A stretch of 64,000 bases of DNA, from positions 310,001 through 374,000 of the forward strand of contig JAFFJZ010000086.1 in the NCBI GenBank assembly GCA_018340375.1. Reading direction: 5' to 3'. The stretch is from Gonatopus flavifemur. Its lineage: Eukaryota; Arthropoda; Insecta; Hymenoptera; Dryinidae. Shown one piece after another: positions 44,997 to 55,795 of the stretch. Every line of letters begins with the position of its first letter. Position 1 is the stretch's first letter. A program made the position numbers and the translations under genes. The notes beneath the pieces are model-generated. The model did not search any database. It saw only the letters and a program-made list of their open reading frames with translations, and had not been told where the DNA came from.

Positions 44997-46632
44997 TCAT
45001 GCATTTTTACTAAGATATACTTGACTGATTACAAATTTTACACAAGCACCTTTACCATGAGCAGTTGCACTGTAATGCCATTTGGCGTCAATATTGAAAT
45101 TTTCTTTGTGATAAACTAAATTCGCGATTTGGAATTTATTTTTGAAGTGCTGCTCTGCTCCGTCACTGGTATAAATAATCTTATTCACTTTTTTCACATT
45201 GCGTTGAATTTCAGGAATTAACAAGGTCTGGATAGCATAAACAGCGGAAGTGTCGCGTTTTAAACTTTCAGATAAGAATACATAACTCTTGTGCTTAATA
45301 TCGCGCCCTTCCTTATAATCATCAATGGCAGGGAACACAGTGCATTGGTCGTTATTGAAATGAAATGCTTGTGAGGCATCCTGGCAAACATATGCGTAGT
45401 TCTCAGAAAAATCAAACGTAACCAGTACTTCACCATCGCGAAGATTGTGTTTTCGTTCTTGGATAAAAAGACTCTGTTGCTTAGAGATGGATGAATGAGG
45501 TTTGAGGATTCAGTTTTTTACACAATTCAAGTATGAAATCATCAATTTTCATCACTTCTGTTTGTAGAGTTGAACGATCCGTTGCTGTCCAAACTGAATA
45601 TTGAATATCTGTGATGAATGAATTCTCCAGTAGATTATGTAATTTCTCCGAGAACTGCGAAACTCCTGGACAGTCATCACATGCGTCTAGATAACAATCA
45701 GCACGAGGTCTCTCACAAACAATTTCATTGAGGCAGTCTTTGTAATTAGTTAGTGGCTTTTGTGTATTCAACGTCAGCTTTTGAATACCAATTGCATCCA
45801 ACATCAATTTCGGATTTTTATGTATTGTGCAAACACAAACTGAATGTGTTCCACAAGCCCCAGGGAGTATGCAATTCTTTTATCTCAGTTTAGCAAACGC
45901 GCTGAAGCAGATAATATGTTCTGGGTGAGACTGTTTGAATACGGTATAAAGTTCTTCCAAACCCATCAGTAAGAGACGTTTCTGTTTCAGCGTTCGCTCT
46001 CCATCAATTTCCACAGAAACGACATCTTTCGATGCAGGCATTATCCTGCTATTCATGTCACTCGTATAAGATCCATGTACTTTTTCTAAAGTTGTTTGAG
46101 AGAGTTTTCTCCCCTCCCTTGCAATACTATCAGGTAAAATGCCAGCTTTCATCTTCAATTCCTTTGATTTGTTGGCCAAATATCGCGTTGTAACAAATTC
46201 TTGGGCGATTTTCCTCGCACTCCAAGATGATGGGACGATAGTTCAAATTTGTAATTTCAATGGATTGTTGGATTCCAAGGTTGAAAATTTCTCCTTGAAC
46301 TCATCCAGCATTCCTTCCAGTTCAATTTCTCTGTTCGTGCGTGTATCATTGAGACCTTCGTGTGTCTCATTCTCCAATTGAACATCCATTCTCATAGAAC
46401 TCTCAATACTACAAATATTTTTACCGCTATCATTTGATTCATGAACCACATCGTCATTTTGTAATTTGTCCGATGAACCCTTTTTTATACATGCAGCACA
46501 AATCCTCGAATTCGCGCATGAGTCAGGAAATTGCTGTAACATAACCTCCGATATCTTTCGTAAATTTCTACCAACATGCCCGGCAGTTTTGAACGGATTT
46601 GCACATCGGTCCGTTCGAAGAATTCGCGGCAT
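44997..46632 (-). pseudogene. Second transposase-like ORF of unknown family
   Basis: Four blocks run on the minus strand: 46632-46243, 46179-45880, 45807-45481 (one frame with stops between) and 45338-44997 (shifted frame). Features in order: Cys-rich AGHVGRNLRKISE...CAACIKK, SWSARKIAQEF, RIMPASKDVVSVEIDGER, GTHSVCVCTIH, CYLDACDDCPG, WTATDRSTLQT, FDFSENYAYVCQDASQ, YTSDGAEQHFKNK and HYSATAHGKGAC. I recall multi-copy uncharacterised proteins with this pattern in invertebrate genomes. The spaced acids in DFSENY and SDGAEQ suggest an RNase H-fold nuclease, which is inference. Three lesions disable this copy. Confidence 0.55.
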
Positions 46633-46849
46633 CGTGTATTAGATGATCAGATAAATCAAATGAAAATATGCGAACTCCTAGTACGATTTTATAAGTTGAA
46701 ACACAGAAACTTTGAGGTTTAAACGTCGCGAACATTCATAAAGTAACAATGTAAAACGATAAATAACGGGAGACGAGAAAAACAATTGACGTTACAATGA
46801 AACCACATGAAATTAGGTGCAGACATTACTGAACAATACACTGTCAGTT
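46633..46849. other. Junction between the divergent gene copies
   Basis: Upstream sequence shared in inverted order between the minus-strand gene and its plus-strand fragment. It would contain the promoter region. No TATA box is evident. Confidence 0.3.
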
Positions 46850-47730
46850 GATAAGAATCGATTTCACGCATTTATTCGTTTATTTTCAGCTAATTTATTC
46901 GACATTCTAATATACGAAGTCGCGAATTCTTCAAAGAAGCCAATGATTTATTCACTCAAAACAGCCGCACACAATGGTAAAAATTCGCGAAAGATATCGG
47001 AGGTTAAGTTACAGGAATTTCCTGACTTATACGCGAATTCCAGAATTTAAGCTGCATGTACGGAAGAAGGTTCATCGTACAAATTACGAGATGACAAGGT
47101 GGTTGATGAATTGAATGATAGAGGTGGAAATATTGGAAGTATTGAGAGTTCGATTGTCCAGGAGTTTCGCAGTTCTCGGAGAAATTACATGATCTACTGG
47201 AGAATTCATTGATCACAGGTATTCAATATTCAGTTTGGACGGCAACGGATCGTTCAATTCTACAAACAGTAATGATGGAAATTGATAATTTTATACAACA
47301 ATTGTGCAATAAACTGACAATACTCAAACCTCATTCATTTATGTCTGAGCGACAGAATCTTTCCATCCAGGAACGGAAACACAATCTTCGCGATGGCGAA
47401 GCACCGATTACGTTTGATTTTTTGAGAACTGAGTATATGTTAGCCAGGATGCCTCAAAAGCATTTGAATTTCGATACCGAACAATGCACCGTGTTTCCTG
47501 CTATTTATTATCACAAGGACGCGATGTTGAGCACAAGAGTTACGTATTCTGATCAGGAAGTCTAAAACACAACACCTTTGCTGTTTATGCTATTCAGACT
47601 TTGTTAATTTCCCAAATTCAACGGAATGTGAGAAGAATGAATGGGATTATCCGTACCAGAGACGGAGCGAAGCAGCACTTCAAAAATAAATTCCAGGATG
47701 AGTATGATCAGGCCCCAAATAATTCTTGAA
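46850..47730 (+). pseudogene. Inverted, deleted copy of the unknown transposase-like ORF
   Basis: On the plus strand NGKNSRKISEVKLQEFPD (to 47050) matches GRNLRKISEVMLQQFPD of the minus-strand gene. After a deletion the sequence resumes near 47160 with the FREFS/KLHNLLENS region, then WTATDRSILQT, IQERKHNLRDGEA and NFDTEQCTVFPAI (47209-47565). A shifted remnant with a RDGAKQHFKNKFQ motif follows to about 47730. The two copies are head to head. Confidence 0.7.
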
Positions 47731-47789
47731 ATCAATATAATATTTGATCCCATCATATTGAATGTGCTTGCGGATCATTGAACGTGGTG

Positions 47790-48545
47790 CGTTCGTTCTG
47801 GTTTCTGGAATCTGACCTCAGGTTCATAATGAACGACCAGAACTTCCTCGGAACAAAGATTCACGTCAGAGGACGGATGATTCCTCATATCCAGACCGTC
47901 ATATCGAATCTTCCATTCATAATTCCGAGAATCCGGATTCGAATGTCTATCAGCGACCTCAAAAATCTCAGTATGACATTGTTTCCACAAATTCAAGAGA
48001 TTGATAATTCTTCTGACCGCCATATTGGATTACCCATCCGCTATTCTGGAAATTCGAGTCCGGATTCTTGATCAGCGACCCCAAAAACTTCAGTATGCCA
48101 ATGTTTCCGCACATTTAAGCGATTTATAATTCTTCCGAGCGCCATATCGGATCCGCTATTTGTAATTCCGGAAATCTGAGTTTGGATTCGTCATCAGCGA
48201 CCCAAAAAACCCCCTTCCCCAATGTCTCAGAAAATTCGAAGCAATATTTTAATTTCCGGCCGCCATATTGGATTCGCATTTCGCAATTCCGGAAATCTGG
48301 GTTTGGATTCTTGTTCCGCGACCCGAAAAACTTCAGTATGACAATGTTTGCACAAATCCAAGAGATTTACAATTTTTTTGACCGCCATATTGGATCCGCT
48401 ATTTGTAATTCCGAAAATCTGAGTTCGGATTCATCATCAGCGACCCGAAAAACCCCCTTTCCCCATGTTTCAAAGAATTCGAAGCAATTTTGAATTTCCG
48501 GCCGCCATATTGGATCCGCCATTTGCAATTTCAGTATTCCAACCG
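47790..48545. repeat. 122 bp subterminal repeats, right array, inverted
   Basis: TCAGCGACCCCAAAAAC and variants recur at about 47832, 47953, 48075, 48197, 48318 and 48440 (spacing 121-122 bp), with CCGCCATATTGGAT between. This is the left array read on the other strand. Confidence 0.85.
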
Positions 48546-49475
48546 CATGCAATTATTCCGGAAGGCTCGACTTACATGCCCCAGTCCACAGAACTATCCA
48601 ACACCCACGTATCATGTTTCTAGGACTGGTTTTGATTATTCTCAACACGTTTCCCCTACGTTTCAGCCGCCATATTGGCGGAATGGCCGCCATGTTCAAA
48701 AAACACCATACGGCAATGTAAAGTAGACACTTCAACGAAAATTTTGATTGGTCTCCGAGATCTCTATCTTCAAAATTGTGATGTGCAGGGGGGGGGGGTG
48801 GCAGATTCCACAAAGAATGCTCAATATATATTTTAAGAAAAATAATTGTTGAAAGAAAGAGAAAGTGAAAAATTGTACTTACTCCTGAAGAACCCAACAA
48901 ATATTGAATGTTGGTATATCAATGGTCCAACACTAGAGATGTTGGCATATTACAGGCATCTGCGATACCTCCATACCTTCATTGCATTTTACCATCAAAG
49001 GTTCGATACTTATGTTCAGATATCTCAATTCCCGCTCTTTTTATATGCGACCTCAGCGCTACCTTGAAATCTGAAATAGTTTATATGATTCGCACGTGGT
49101 ATAACCTCACGGTAAATTAATGTGTTACGGGCATTCTAAGAGCACAGTTTTAAAAATCATATACGGATTATATCGAGCTTTGTGTAACTTTTGGATTCAG
49201 AAATTAGTAATGAATATCTTTGAATGAGACAGGTAAGAAATCTTTATGCTTTTTCATGAGTATTATTCGAATGATTCGAATGTTGTTTACTTCTCCTTAC
49301 ATATAACATATATTTCATTGAATATATTATAATTCGTGAATATCACAAAGTGACGAAATATATCATCAAGATCTGATTATTTGAGTAAAATCTTGTTCAT
49401 CATGGCTCAAGATATAGGGCGAGTCATCTATCCCCAATACCTTTTTCTTCTCTTTTCTATGGTTTTATTCGAAAC
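48546..49475. other. Unassigned stretch after the 122 bp array
   Basis: GCCGCCATATTGGCGG at about 48668 is a 16-bp perfect palindrome related to the array words. A G run lies at 48789. Open frames around 48846-49120 overlap in two phases and are not recognised. Confidence 0.3.
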
Positions 49476-49772
49476 ATGATGCTTTCATTGATCGTACATT
49501 TGTGGATGTGGAATATTAATGGGGAAAATATGTCAACGAGGAATAATTATTTCAAATCAAAAAGACAGATGAATAGAGAAATTAGAAAAAATATTAACAG
49601 ATTCTACATTCTTTCTGATGTGGGAATATCATGGTCTCCTGTATGTAATGTTGGTAATCGTCACTCTAATAATCACCATATTGTTAACGTAGGAAATACA
49701 ATTGACCAAACATCCTCATCAAATGATTGCGAGTTTGATGACATATCTGATTTCAAAATACCAGGTGTGTAA
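49476..49772 (+). pseudogene. Possible N-terminal exon of a CACTA/EnSpm-like transposase
   Basis: A 98-codon frame has a basic start from an internal ATG at 49530 (MSTRNNYFKSKRQMNREIRK) and an Asp/Ser-rich end (SSSNDCEFDDISDFK). A very good splice donor, GTGTGTAAGTATG, follows at about 49765. This layout resembles the first exon of a multi-copy insect transposase family whose C-terminal part I recognise at 62730. The link is weak because the sequence is short and of low complexity. Confidence 0.35.
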
Positions 49773-50433
49773 GTATGAAACCGGAATTTTTGTACAGAAA
49801 AAACACGTTTATTGTAATGATATGATACAAAGTAACTTATTCAAAGTATTGTCCGTTGACGATGGGAGTGAAAAGAGTATTTCATTCAAATTCGAATACG
49901 TTTGATTTTCAAATTCCACAAGCAAAACTAATTTCTGGAACATAACGATAATTTTCGTTTCGTTTTCGAAAATGTTACTCCACGGCATTCCAGATCTAGA
50001 CAAAACAAGGGCGGCCTGAGAACTCCGCGTGCTCGATTATTCAAGATTTGTAATGCAGCATAGATACGAGACATTTCATGGACGGATTGATGTGTAATTT
50101 CAAGTTATTGAGTTATCTTTTTTGGCTTGTTTTATTTATATTTCTTGAATGTCGTAGAAAATTACCATTTTCAGAACTGAACAAAAAGTATTGCCATGCA
50201 CCATAGATCGATCGTGTTTGTTAAATAAAAAAATTAACCCGTTGAGGTCACACTTCAAAGTACTGACGTAAAGGTTACACAGGGTTTTTCGGACCTCAAA
50301 CCAAAGCAGCAGATGTCATTCACGCAGTCTCTCAAATATTGTTGCAGATTTCTCGATAAAATTCACATCTCGGTGTCTTTAACAATAACAGAAGGCAGCA
50401 CAAATTAAAATTCACGACAAGCACTGTAAGCTA
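49773..50433. other. Unassigned stretch
   Basis: No recognised gene. If 49476-49772 is an exon, this would be intron. Confidence 0.3.
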
Positions 50434-50578
50434 CCCTGACGAAAATTTTTGTCATAATTTCTCATTGTCCCAATTCATGGAGAAAATATGAGGAAGAACT
50501 ATAGAATTCCTCATATTTTCTCCATGAATTGGGACAATGAGACATTATGAGAAATCATGACAAAAATTTTCGTCAGGG
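50434..50578. mobile_element. Hairpin MITE, TA target duplication
   Basis: CCCTGACGAAAATTTTTGTC at the left is mirrored by GACAAAAATTTTCGTCAGGG at the right. The arms run for about 60 bp, through TTGTCCCAATTCATGGAG, with little loop. TA lies at 50432-50433 and 50579-50580. Confidence 0.85.
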
Positions 50579-50967
50579 TACGGAACCACAGACTCCCCCT
50601 AAAGCCTTTTGGACCCCTGGTGATCTCAAAGGGCTGGAAATGTCCAAATTCGAATAAACTACCATTTTTACTTCCACCGTAGGAATTCCACTAGACACAA
50701 ATTGGAAAAAAGAATTTCACTCGAATTTTTGAAAAGTTCAGAAAAAATCCCAACTTTTATGCCTTATTAGTAATTTTGTGTGTTGAGACCTTTTCAAGAT
50801 ACACGCATTTGAAAAGAACTGGATTTGCGAAAACTAAAAGCTCTGACACATTGTAAACCGGTGAACACAATAAAATAAAAAAGAGCAAACAAACAAATTT
50901 GACAAATATCTCATATGTATCAACGAAGAATTGAAATAATGATTCTAAAAATATGGGGGCGCCCGGT

Positions 50968-51755
50968 TCCTGCAAGTTTCAATCGTACAACTTACCGATC
51001 CTACAACCATTATGTGACGTGGCTCAATCCTACAACCTGATTATCCTACAACTGGTTCATCCTACAAGTTAAAATTGTCGATTGGTTCAATCCTACAACC
51101 AGTTATTTCTACAACTGTTCGATCCTACAAGTTGAAATTGTCGATTGGTGAATTTCTACAACCAGTAAATTCTACAACTGTTTGATCCTACAAGTGAAAA
51201 ATGTCGCGAAGTTCAAACCTACAACCAACGGATCCTACAAGTTGAAATATTTTTGATAAACGCAGAGCTCGTTTCTACAACTGTTCGATCCTACAAGTTG
51301 AAATTGTCGATTGGTGCAATTCTACAACCAGTAAATTGTACAACTGTTTGATCCTACAAGTGAAAAATGTTGCGAGGTTCAGTCCTACAACTGCAAGATC
51401 CTACAAGTTAAAATTGTCGATTGGTTCAATCCTGCAACCAACGGATCCTACAAGTTAGAATTGTCGATTGGTTCAATTCTACAACCAGTAGATCCTACAA
51501 GTGGAAATGTCGCGAGTTTCAGTCCTACAACCAACGGATCCTACAAGTTAGAATTGTCGATTGGTTCAATTCTACAACCAACGGATCCTACAAGTGGAAA
51601 ATGTCGCGAGGTTCAGTCCTACAAGTTAGAATTGTCGATTGGTTCAATCCTACAACCAACGGATCCTACAAGCTGGAATATTCGAGATAAGCGCAGCTCG
51701 TTTCCACAACTGTTTGATCTCACGAGTTGAAATTGTGGATTTGTGCAATTCTACG
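50968..51755. repeat. TCCTACAA array, left
   Basis: Units of about 45-50 bp with the pattern TCCTACAAGTTGAAATTGTC, GATTGGTTCAATTCTACAAC and CAACGGA recur. CGCGAGGTTCAGTCCTACAAC is a second unit type. Confidence 0.85.
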
Positions 51756-51759
51756 TATT

Positions 51760-52021
51760 CCCGTAGGAAAATTTTCCCTGTTTTTTCATTCTTTTCCCAT
51801 GGAAAATTTCGGTAGGATTTTGGCAGGATTTCCCCTGTTTTTTCCCTATTTTTTTATGCTATTCCCAAATTTTTTCCTGTTTTTCCATGTTTGTGAAAAA
51901 AACAGGGGAAAACCATGCGAAAATAGGGAAAAAGCATGGAAAAATAGGAAAAAACTGGGAAAATCTTGCCAAAAAGTACCGAAAGTTTCCATGGAAAAAA
52001 CAGGGAAAACTTTCCTACAGG
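51760..52021. mobile_element. MITE of CCCTGTTTT / AAAACAGGG words
   Basis: CCCGTAGGAAAATTTTCCCT and, at the right, AGGGAAAACTTTCCTACAGG are inverted ends. The interior repeats TTTTTCC and GGAAAA blocks, with CCATGGAAA on both arms. The open frames here are low-complexity by-products. Confidence 0.7.
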
Positions 52022-52026
52022 TTTTC

Positions 52027-52126
52027 ACTACGTATTTCATTAAATCATACAGCAAAAACAAACAAACCTACGTATTTTCACCACATATTTCATCAAAATA
52101 TACAGCGAAAACAAACAAACAAACAT
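52027..52126. repeat. Two direct repeats of about 50 bp
   Basis: ACGTATTTCATTAAATCATA-CAGCAAAAACAAACAAAC is followed by a similar copy with CATCAAAATATACAGCGAAA. CAAA repeats end both. Confidence 0.6.
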
Positions 52127-52184
52127 GTTTGGAACTCCGCATATTTTGAAATGAAGTAGGGATCAAAAAGACTAATCATGCATA

Positions 52185-52300
52185 CCCATACAGCACCGGA
52201 AGGTTTTCTGAATGTTTAGGAAATGTACTTGGTTTCACATAGAACGTGCAAATAACGTCTCAGGATGTTCTAAAAACGTCGCATGTATATTCCAGGGACA
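52185..52300. mobile_element. CCCA-type MITE, left end only
   Basis: CCCATACAGCACCGGAAGG is the family's terminus. No right end is identified before the CT microsatellite, so only a fragment is called and its extent is uncertain. Confidence 0.4.
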
Positions 52301-52439
52301 TGTAAATGTCCCGTTTAGTTCCATGAATTCACATAGATTCTGTGACAACAACCACATAGAAACCCATAGGATATCATTGATTCCAATAGCATTCGGCCTA
52401 TTGGTTACTATTGGTCTTTAAAAGCGCCAGATCTAACGA

Positions 52440-52473
52440 ATTCTCTCTCTCTCCCTCTCTCTCTCTCTCTCTC
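52440..52473. repeat. CT microsatellite
   Basis: An almost pure TC/CT run with one CCC interruption. It lies at the left tip of the inverted-repeat element that follows, whose right tip holds the matching AGAGAGA. Confidence 0.85.
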
Positions 52474-52489
52474 CATTCAAACGTGCAGG

Positions 52490-52805
52490 TTAAGAGGATA
52501 CCTGATTTACCATCGGAGTAAGTTTTTCTGCAATAAAATACTCAAGACTGAATTCATAAAAAAATCTGAAATTCTCAGAGATGATTCTTTGAGACTGTAT
52601 CTACGTCTGTACAGAGCCCGGATTTCATTTTTGAGAAAAAATTTTTGAAAAAAAATGTCTCGAAATTTGAAATTCGGGTTCGGTACAGACGTAGATACAG
52701 TCTCAAAGAATCATCTCTGGGAATTTCAGATTTTTTTATGAATTTAGTCTTGAGTATTTTGTTGCAAAAAAACTTGCTCCGATGAGAAGTCTGGTATCCT
52801 CTTAC
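52490..52805. mobile_element. Hairpin MITE with arms of about 150 bp
   Basis: TTAAGAGGATACC at the left and GGTATCCTCTTA at the right start arms that match nearly base for base through GAGACTGTATCTACGTCTGT to a loop rich in A runs. Non-coding. Confidence 0.8.
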
Positions 52806-53416
52806 TGAAGGATTAAAAGAGCAACAGTTTGCCTCCCTTTCGATCCTTTCTCAAGGGGATACCAGCTGTGTTGCCAGAAACGGATGAATAACAGCGCCGA
52901 GACCGGAATATATTGGTCATTCCAATCAACAAAGATATTTGATTGGATGTAGGCCGTTGGATCTCAAAATTTCTGGCATCACAGGATACCAGCGCTTACC
53001 ATGACGCTGAAACTAGAGCCAAAAGTTAGCAGCCAATTGTTGCAATTTTTTCATGGAACTTGCTCCGAATGTTTTTCATATCAGGAATTGATTGAGTAGC
53101 TTCCAATAAGGGTTGGATTCTGCGTGCACGCGATGAGTATTATGCGTTAAATATGCGCAGATTATGCATGAAATATGTAGAATACGCACAAAATGCAGAG
53201 AATGCATAAATCATCGTAAAATTAATTTTTACTTGAGATTCACAATTTAGAACGCATGAAATGTATGTTACAGAGTACTATGATTGGAACAAATTCACAG
53301 TTTAAAAATCATAACTCAATTTGACCATGAAAAAAGATGATGAAGAACACTCCTGTTAGTTGTCTGCATTTTCTGTGTGAGTTCTATGCGCACATTATTC
53401 CATGCATAAAACCTAA

Positions 53417-53641
53417 CCCACACAGCACGCTGGTCTCGATGGATTCATAAAGAATTCTTTATGAATTCATCGTGGAGTTCTTCAAGAGTGCCCGTATGAT
53501 GGTTCAGAAGGAGTTTCATATGAATACCTGGGATTCAATAAGAATTCTTGAAGAATTCGGAGAGTTCTTTATGGATTCTTTCTGAACTGACATACGGGAA
53601 CTGATTGGGAGTTCATTTGGGATATGGCTGTGCTGTGTGGG
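53417..53641. mobile_element. CCCA-type MITE, copy D
   Basis: CCCACACAGCACGCTGG at the left and GCTGTGCTGTGTGGG at the right. The interior consists of GAATTC, TTCTTTATGAATTC and mirrored words, with CCCGTATGATGGTTCAGAA on one arm and TTCTGAACTGACATACGGG on the other. This copy shows the family structure best. Confidence 0.8.
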
Positions 53642-53975
53642 AACGTATCATGCGTACCCAATCCTACGCCCCTGCCCTACGCCCTGCGTCCTGCTTCCAA
53701 CTAAGCGATTTTGCTACTTGAATACTTGATAAAATGATTGTATCAAAAATTACATCAATCGGCTGCCAGCTTTTGGCCGCTAGTTTCAGCTCCATGCGCT
53801 CACCGACCGAACACACGTTGGTTAGAACAGGACACACCTCTATGATAGAAAGAGAGGTTCGACAACATTGCTCGTATCTCCTTAACCTGCATGTTTGAAT
53901 GGACGTAAAGAGAGACATAGTATTCGCTAGGCCCGGCACTGATATATAATCGGAAAACCAATATCAAGAATCTAT

Positions 53976-54256
53976 CCCAGCCAGCACAAATTATCAATTT
54001 GAATTTATGAAGACTTCTCAAAGACCTCTTGAATAGTCCCCGTTATGCGACCAATAATGAATTCAATATGAATTCAATGAATTCAAAATGGAAAACTATT
54101 GAATGCCCGGAGAATTCATTATGAAATCTCGATATGAGTTCTCTCTGAACATTCAGTTGTCCATCAAGAGTTCAGTTTCAATTCATTGGATTCATATTGA
54201 ACTCATTGTTGGTCGCATAACGGGAGCTCTTTGCGGGGACTCTTGTGTTGTATGGG
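53976..54256. mobile_element. CCCA-type MITE, copy E
   Basis: CCCAGCCAGCAC to GTGTTGTATGGG. The arms hold CCCCGTTATGCGACCAATAA and its inverse GTTGGTCGCATAACGGGAG. Same subfamily as copy G. Confidence 0.75.
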
Positions 54257-54471
54257 TTGAAATGTTTTTTTCTTGAGATCTGTTTTTTTCCAACTTAGTG
54301 AATGATATGAAGTTCAAGTACGTAGCACACGGTCTTTGAATGCTTTTGATTAAAAAGAAAAAAAAAATGTAAAACTGCCCATATTTCAAAAACTAAGCCT
54401 CAAAAACGATGTTTCCAAATACGAAAGTTGTTGCATTTTGGATGCAGAATGTGTTCCTCAAATATATTCGA

Positions 54472-54687
54472 CCCAAATAGCACAAGTATACCTGATGAAT
54501 TCATATGTAGCAGAATAAGTGTGCCTAAACAGTCCCCGTTATGTCCGCCAAAAATGAATGCCTGATGAATTCATCTCATACCAAATGAATTCATAAAGAA
54601 TGCCCGAGACACCAAATGAGTTCAAAATAAATTCATTTCGTGCGGACATAACGGGAGTTCATTGGGGACTGCGTTGTGCTATCTGGG
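54472..54687. mobile_element. CCCA-type MITE, copy F
   Basis: CCCAAATAGCACAAG to TTGTGCTATCTGGG. The arms hold CCCCGTTATGTCCGCC and GTGCGGACATAACGGGAG, a variant of the CGTTATG block of copies E and G. Confidence 0.75.
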
Positions 54688-54922
54688 GATACGACTTCGG
54701 TCAACCTGTATATTCATAGACTTTCGGATTTTCTCATATGGATTCTATGACATTTCACAAAGAATTTTGAATAATTCGTTTGCGGAATTATTGTGAAAGA
54801 TTCAGAAAATTCATGCAAATTATTGCATTGATTTTCAAAATTCTGTGTGATGATTTCTTCATGACACATCATGAAGTTTCATGGAATTGAAATATCGAGT
54901 ACTGGAAATTAGTACATAGATG

Positions 54923-55222
54923 CCCAGACAGCACCGAAGCTCCCGCAAAGAGCTCCCGTTATGCGACCAACAATGAGTTCAATATGAATAAAATGCATCA
55001 AAATGAACTCTTGATGAACAACTTGATGTTCAGAAAGAATCCAGTATGTAGTCTCGATATGAGTTCTTTCTGATCATTAAGTTGTTCATCAAAAGTTCAT
55101 TTTGAATGCATTAGATTCATATTGAAGTCATTGTTAGTCGCATAACGGGGACTATTTGAGAAGTCTTTGAGAAGTCTTCATGATCTTTTATGAATTCAAA
55201 TTGATCATCGGTGCTGGCTGGG
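54923..55222. mobile_element. CCCA-type MITE, copy G
   Basis: CCCAGACAGCACCG to CGGTGCTGGCTGGG, with CCCGTTATGCGACCAACAAT and the mirrored ATTGTTAGTCGCATAACGGG. Confidence 0.75.
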
Positions 55223-55437
55223 TGTGCATGAATTTCCAAAACTTGGTGCATGAATTTTACAAACTTTATACATGGATGGTCATAATCTCATGTATCATTT
55301 TCAGTAGATAAAAGTGTTGGGAAATTATAACATATTTTTGTATGTTAATTGCTTCCAAACTTTTTGTACTGAACTTCAAGCAGATTTTTCTAACAGTGCA
55401 CGTAATATACTTCCAAGTATTTTACATAGTTTACGAC
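55223..55437. other. Unassigned stretch
   Basis: Contains the start of a 130-codon plus-strand frame (55314-55706) that I do not recognise. It crosses the palindrome cluster and is unlikely to be a gene. Confidence 0.3.
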
Positions 55438-55556
55438 GCGTAAGATACCGGGTATCTTACGCACAAAATCAATCCCTTGCCTTTGGGGGGGTAAGAGGGT
55501 TCAAGTATCTTACACAATCTTATATATATTACGTGGGTAAGATACGTAATAAATCG
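55438..55556. repeat. Cluster of GTAAGATAC words with a 25 bp palindrome
   Basis: GCGTAAGATACC-G-GGTATCTTACGC (55438-55462) is a perfect dyad about one central base. The same word recurs as GTATCTTAC near 55513 and GTAAGATAC near 55545, giving four occurrences in alternating orientation. Confidence 0.7.
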
Positions 55557-55711
55557 AAAAATCGCGTAATAAACCCAACCCTGCCTATTGACCGCTTGGT
55601 GGAGGCCGCTAGCTCCCGCATTCTGAGATCACTGCTCTATACCATATCAATAACCTATATTATACATTCACACATTATAACCTATTATACATTTACACAT
55701 TATTGAAATAA

Positions 55712-55795
55712 ATGCTATTGGATATATTGAAAGCAAGATGCTATAGGATATTAAAAGCAAGATTCTATTGGATATTGGAAGCAAGAAAAGGACAG
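55712..55795. repeat. Three direct repeats of about 27 bp
   Basis: GCTATTGGATATATTGAAAG, then GCTATAGGATATTAAAAGC, then TCTATTGGATATTGGAAGC, each followed by AAGA. Confidence 0.75.

Larger units (their letters stand above)
41995..48545 (-). mobile_element. Second Transib-like element, framed by 122 bp repeat arrays
   Basis: It begins CACAGTGGGCAGAATTACC, the same first nine bases as the element at 31368, immediately after BEL sequence ending in CGATC. Inverted arrays of a 122 bp unit lie inside each end (42060-42600 and 47790-48545). Two transposase-like genes run on the minus strand. I cannot find a right terminus with CCCACTGTG or a second CGATC, so the right limit is set by the repeat array and may be eroded. 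Confidence 0.55.
52471..53902. mobile_element. Inverted-repeat element, 1.4 kb, with nested insertions
   Basis: The left tip CCATTCAAACGTGCAGGTTA is mirrored by TAACCTGCATGTTTGAATGG near 53883-53902. Internal words GCTGAAACTAGAGCCAAAAG (about 53007) and, inverted at about 53770, GCTGAAACTAGCGGCCAAAAG support the pairing. Nested are a hairpin (52490-52805) and a CCCA-type MITE (53417-53641). Confidence 0.6.

Noticed and set aside
48545..48730. Possible resumption of the BEL C-terminus (CPSP-like words) after the second RAG-like element
   Set aside because: The similarity is a few residues and no LTR follows. It cannot be told from chance.
50160..50260. GATCGATCG near 50206 as the lost right-hand target duplication of the element at 41995
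   Set aside because: The adjoining bases do not match CCCACTGTG, so only the short word agrees.
51421..51730. Overlapping 89-codon frames with repeated NGSYK or VDPTS words
   Set aside because: These are translations of the TCCTACAA array and recur inverted at 60919-61194.
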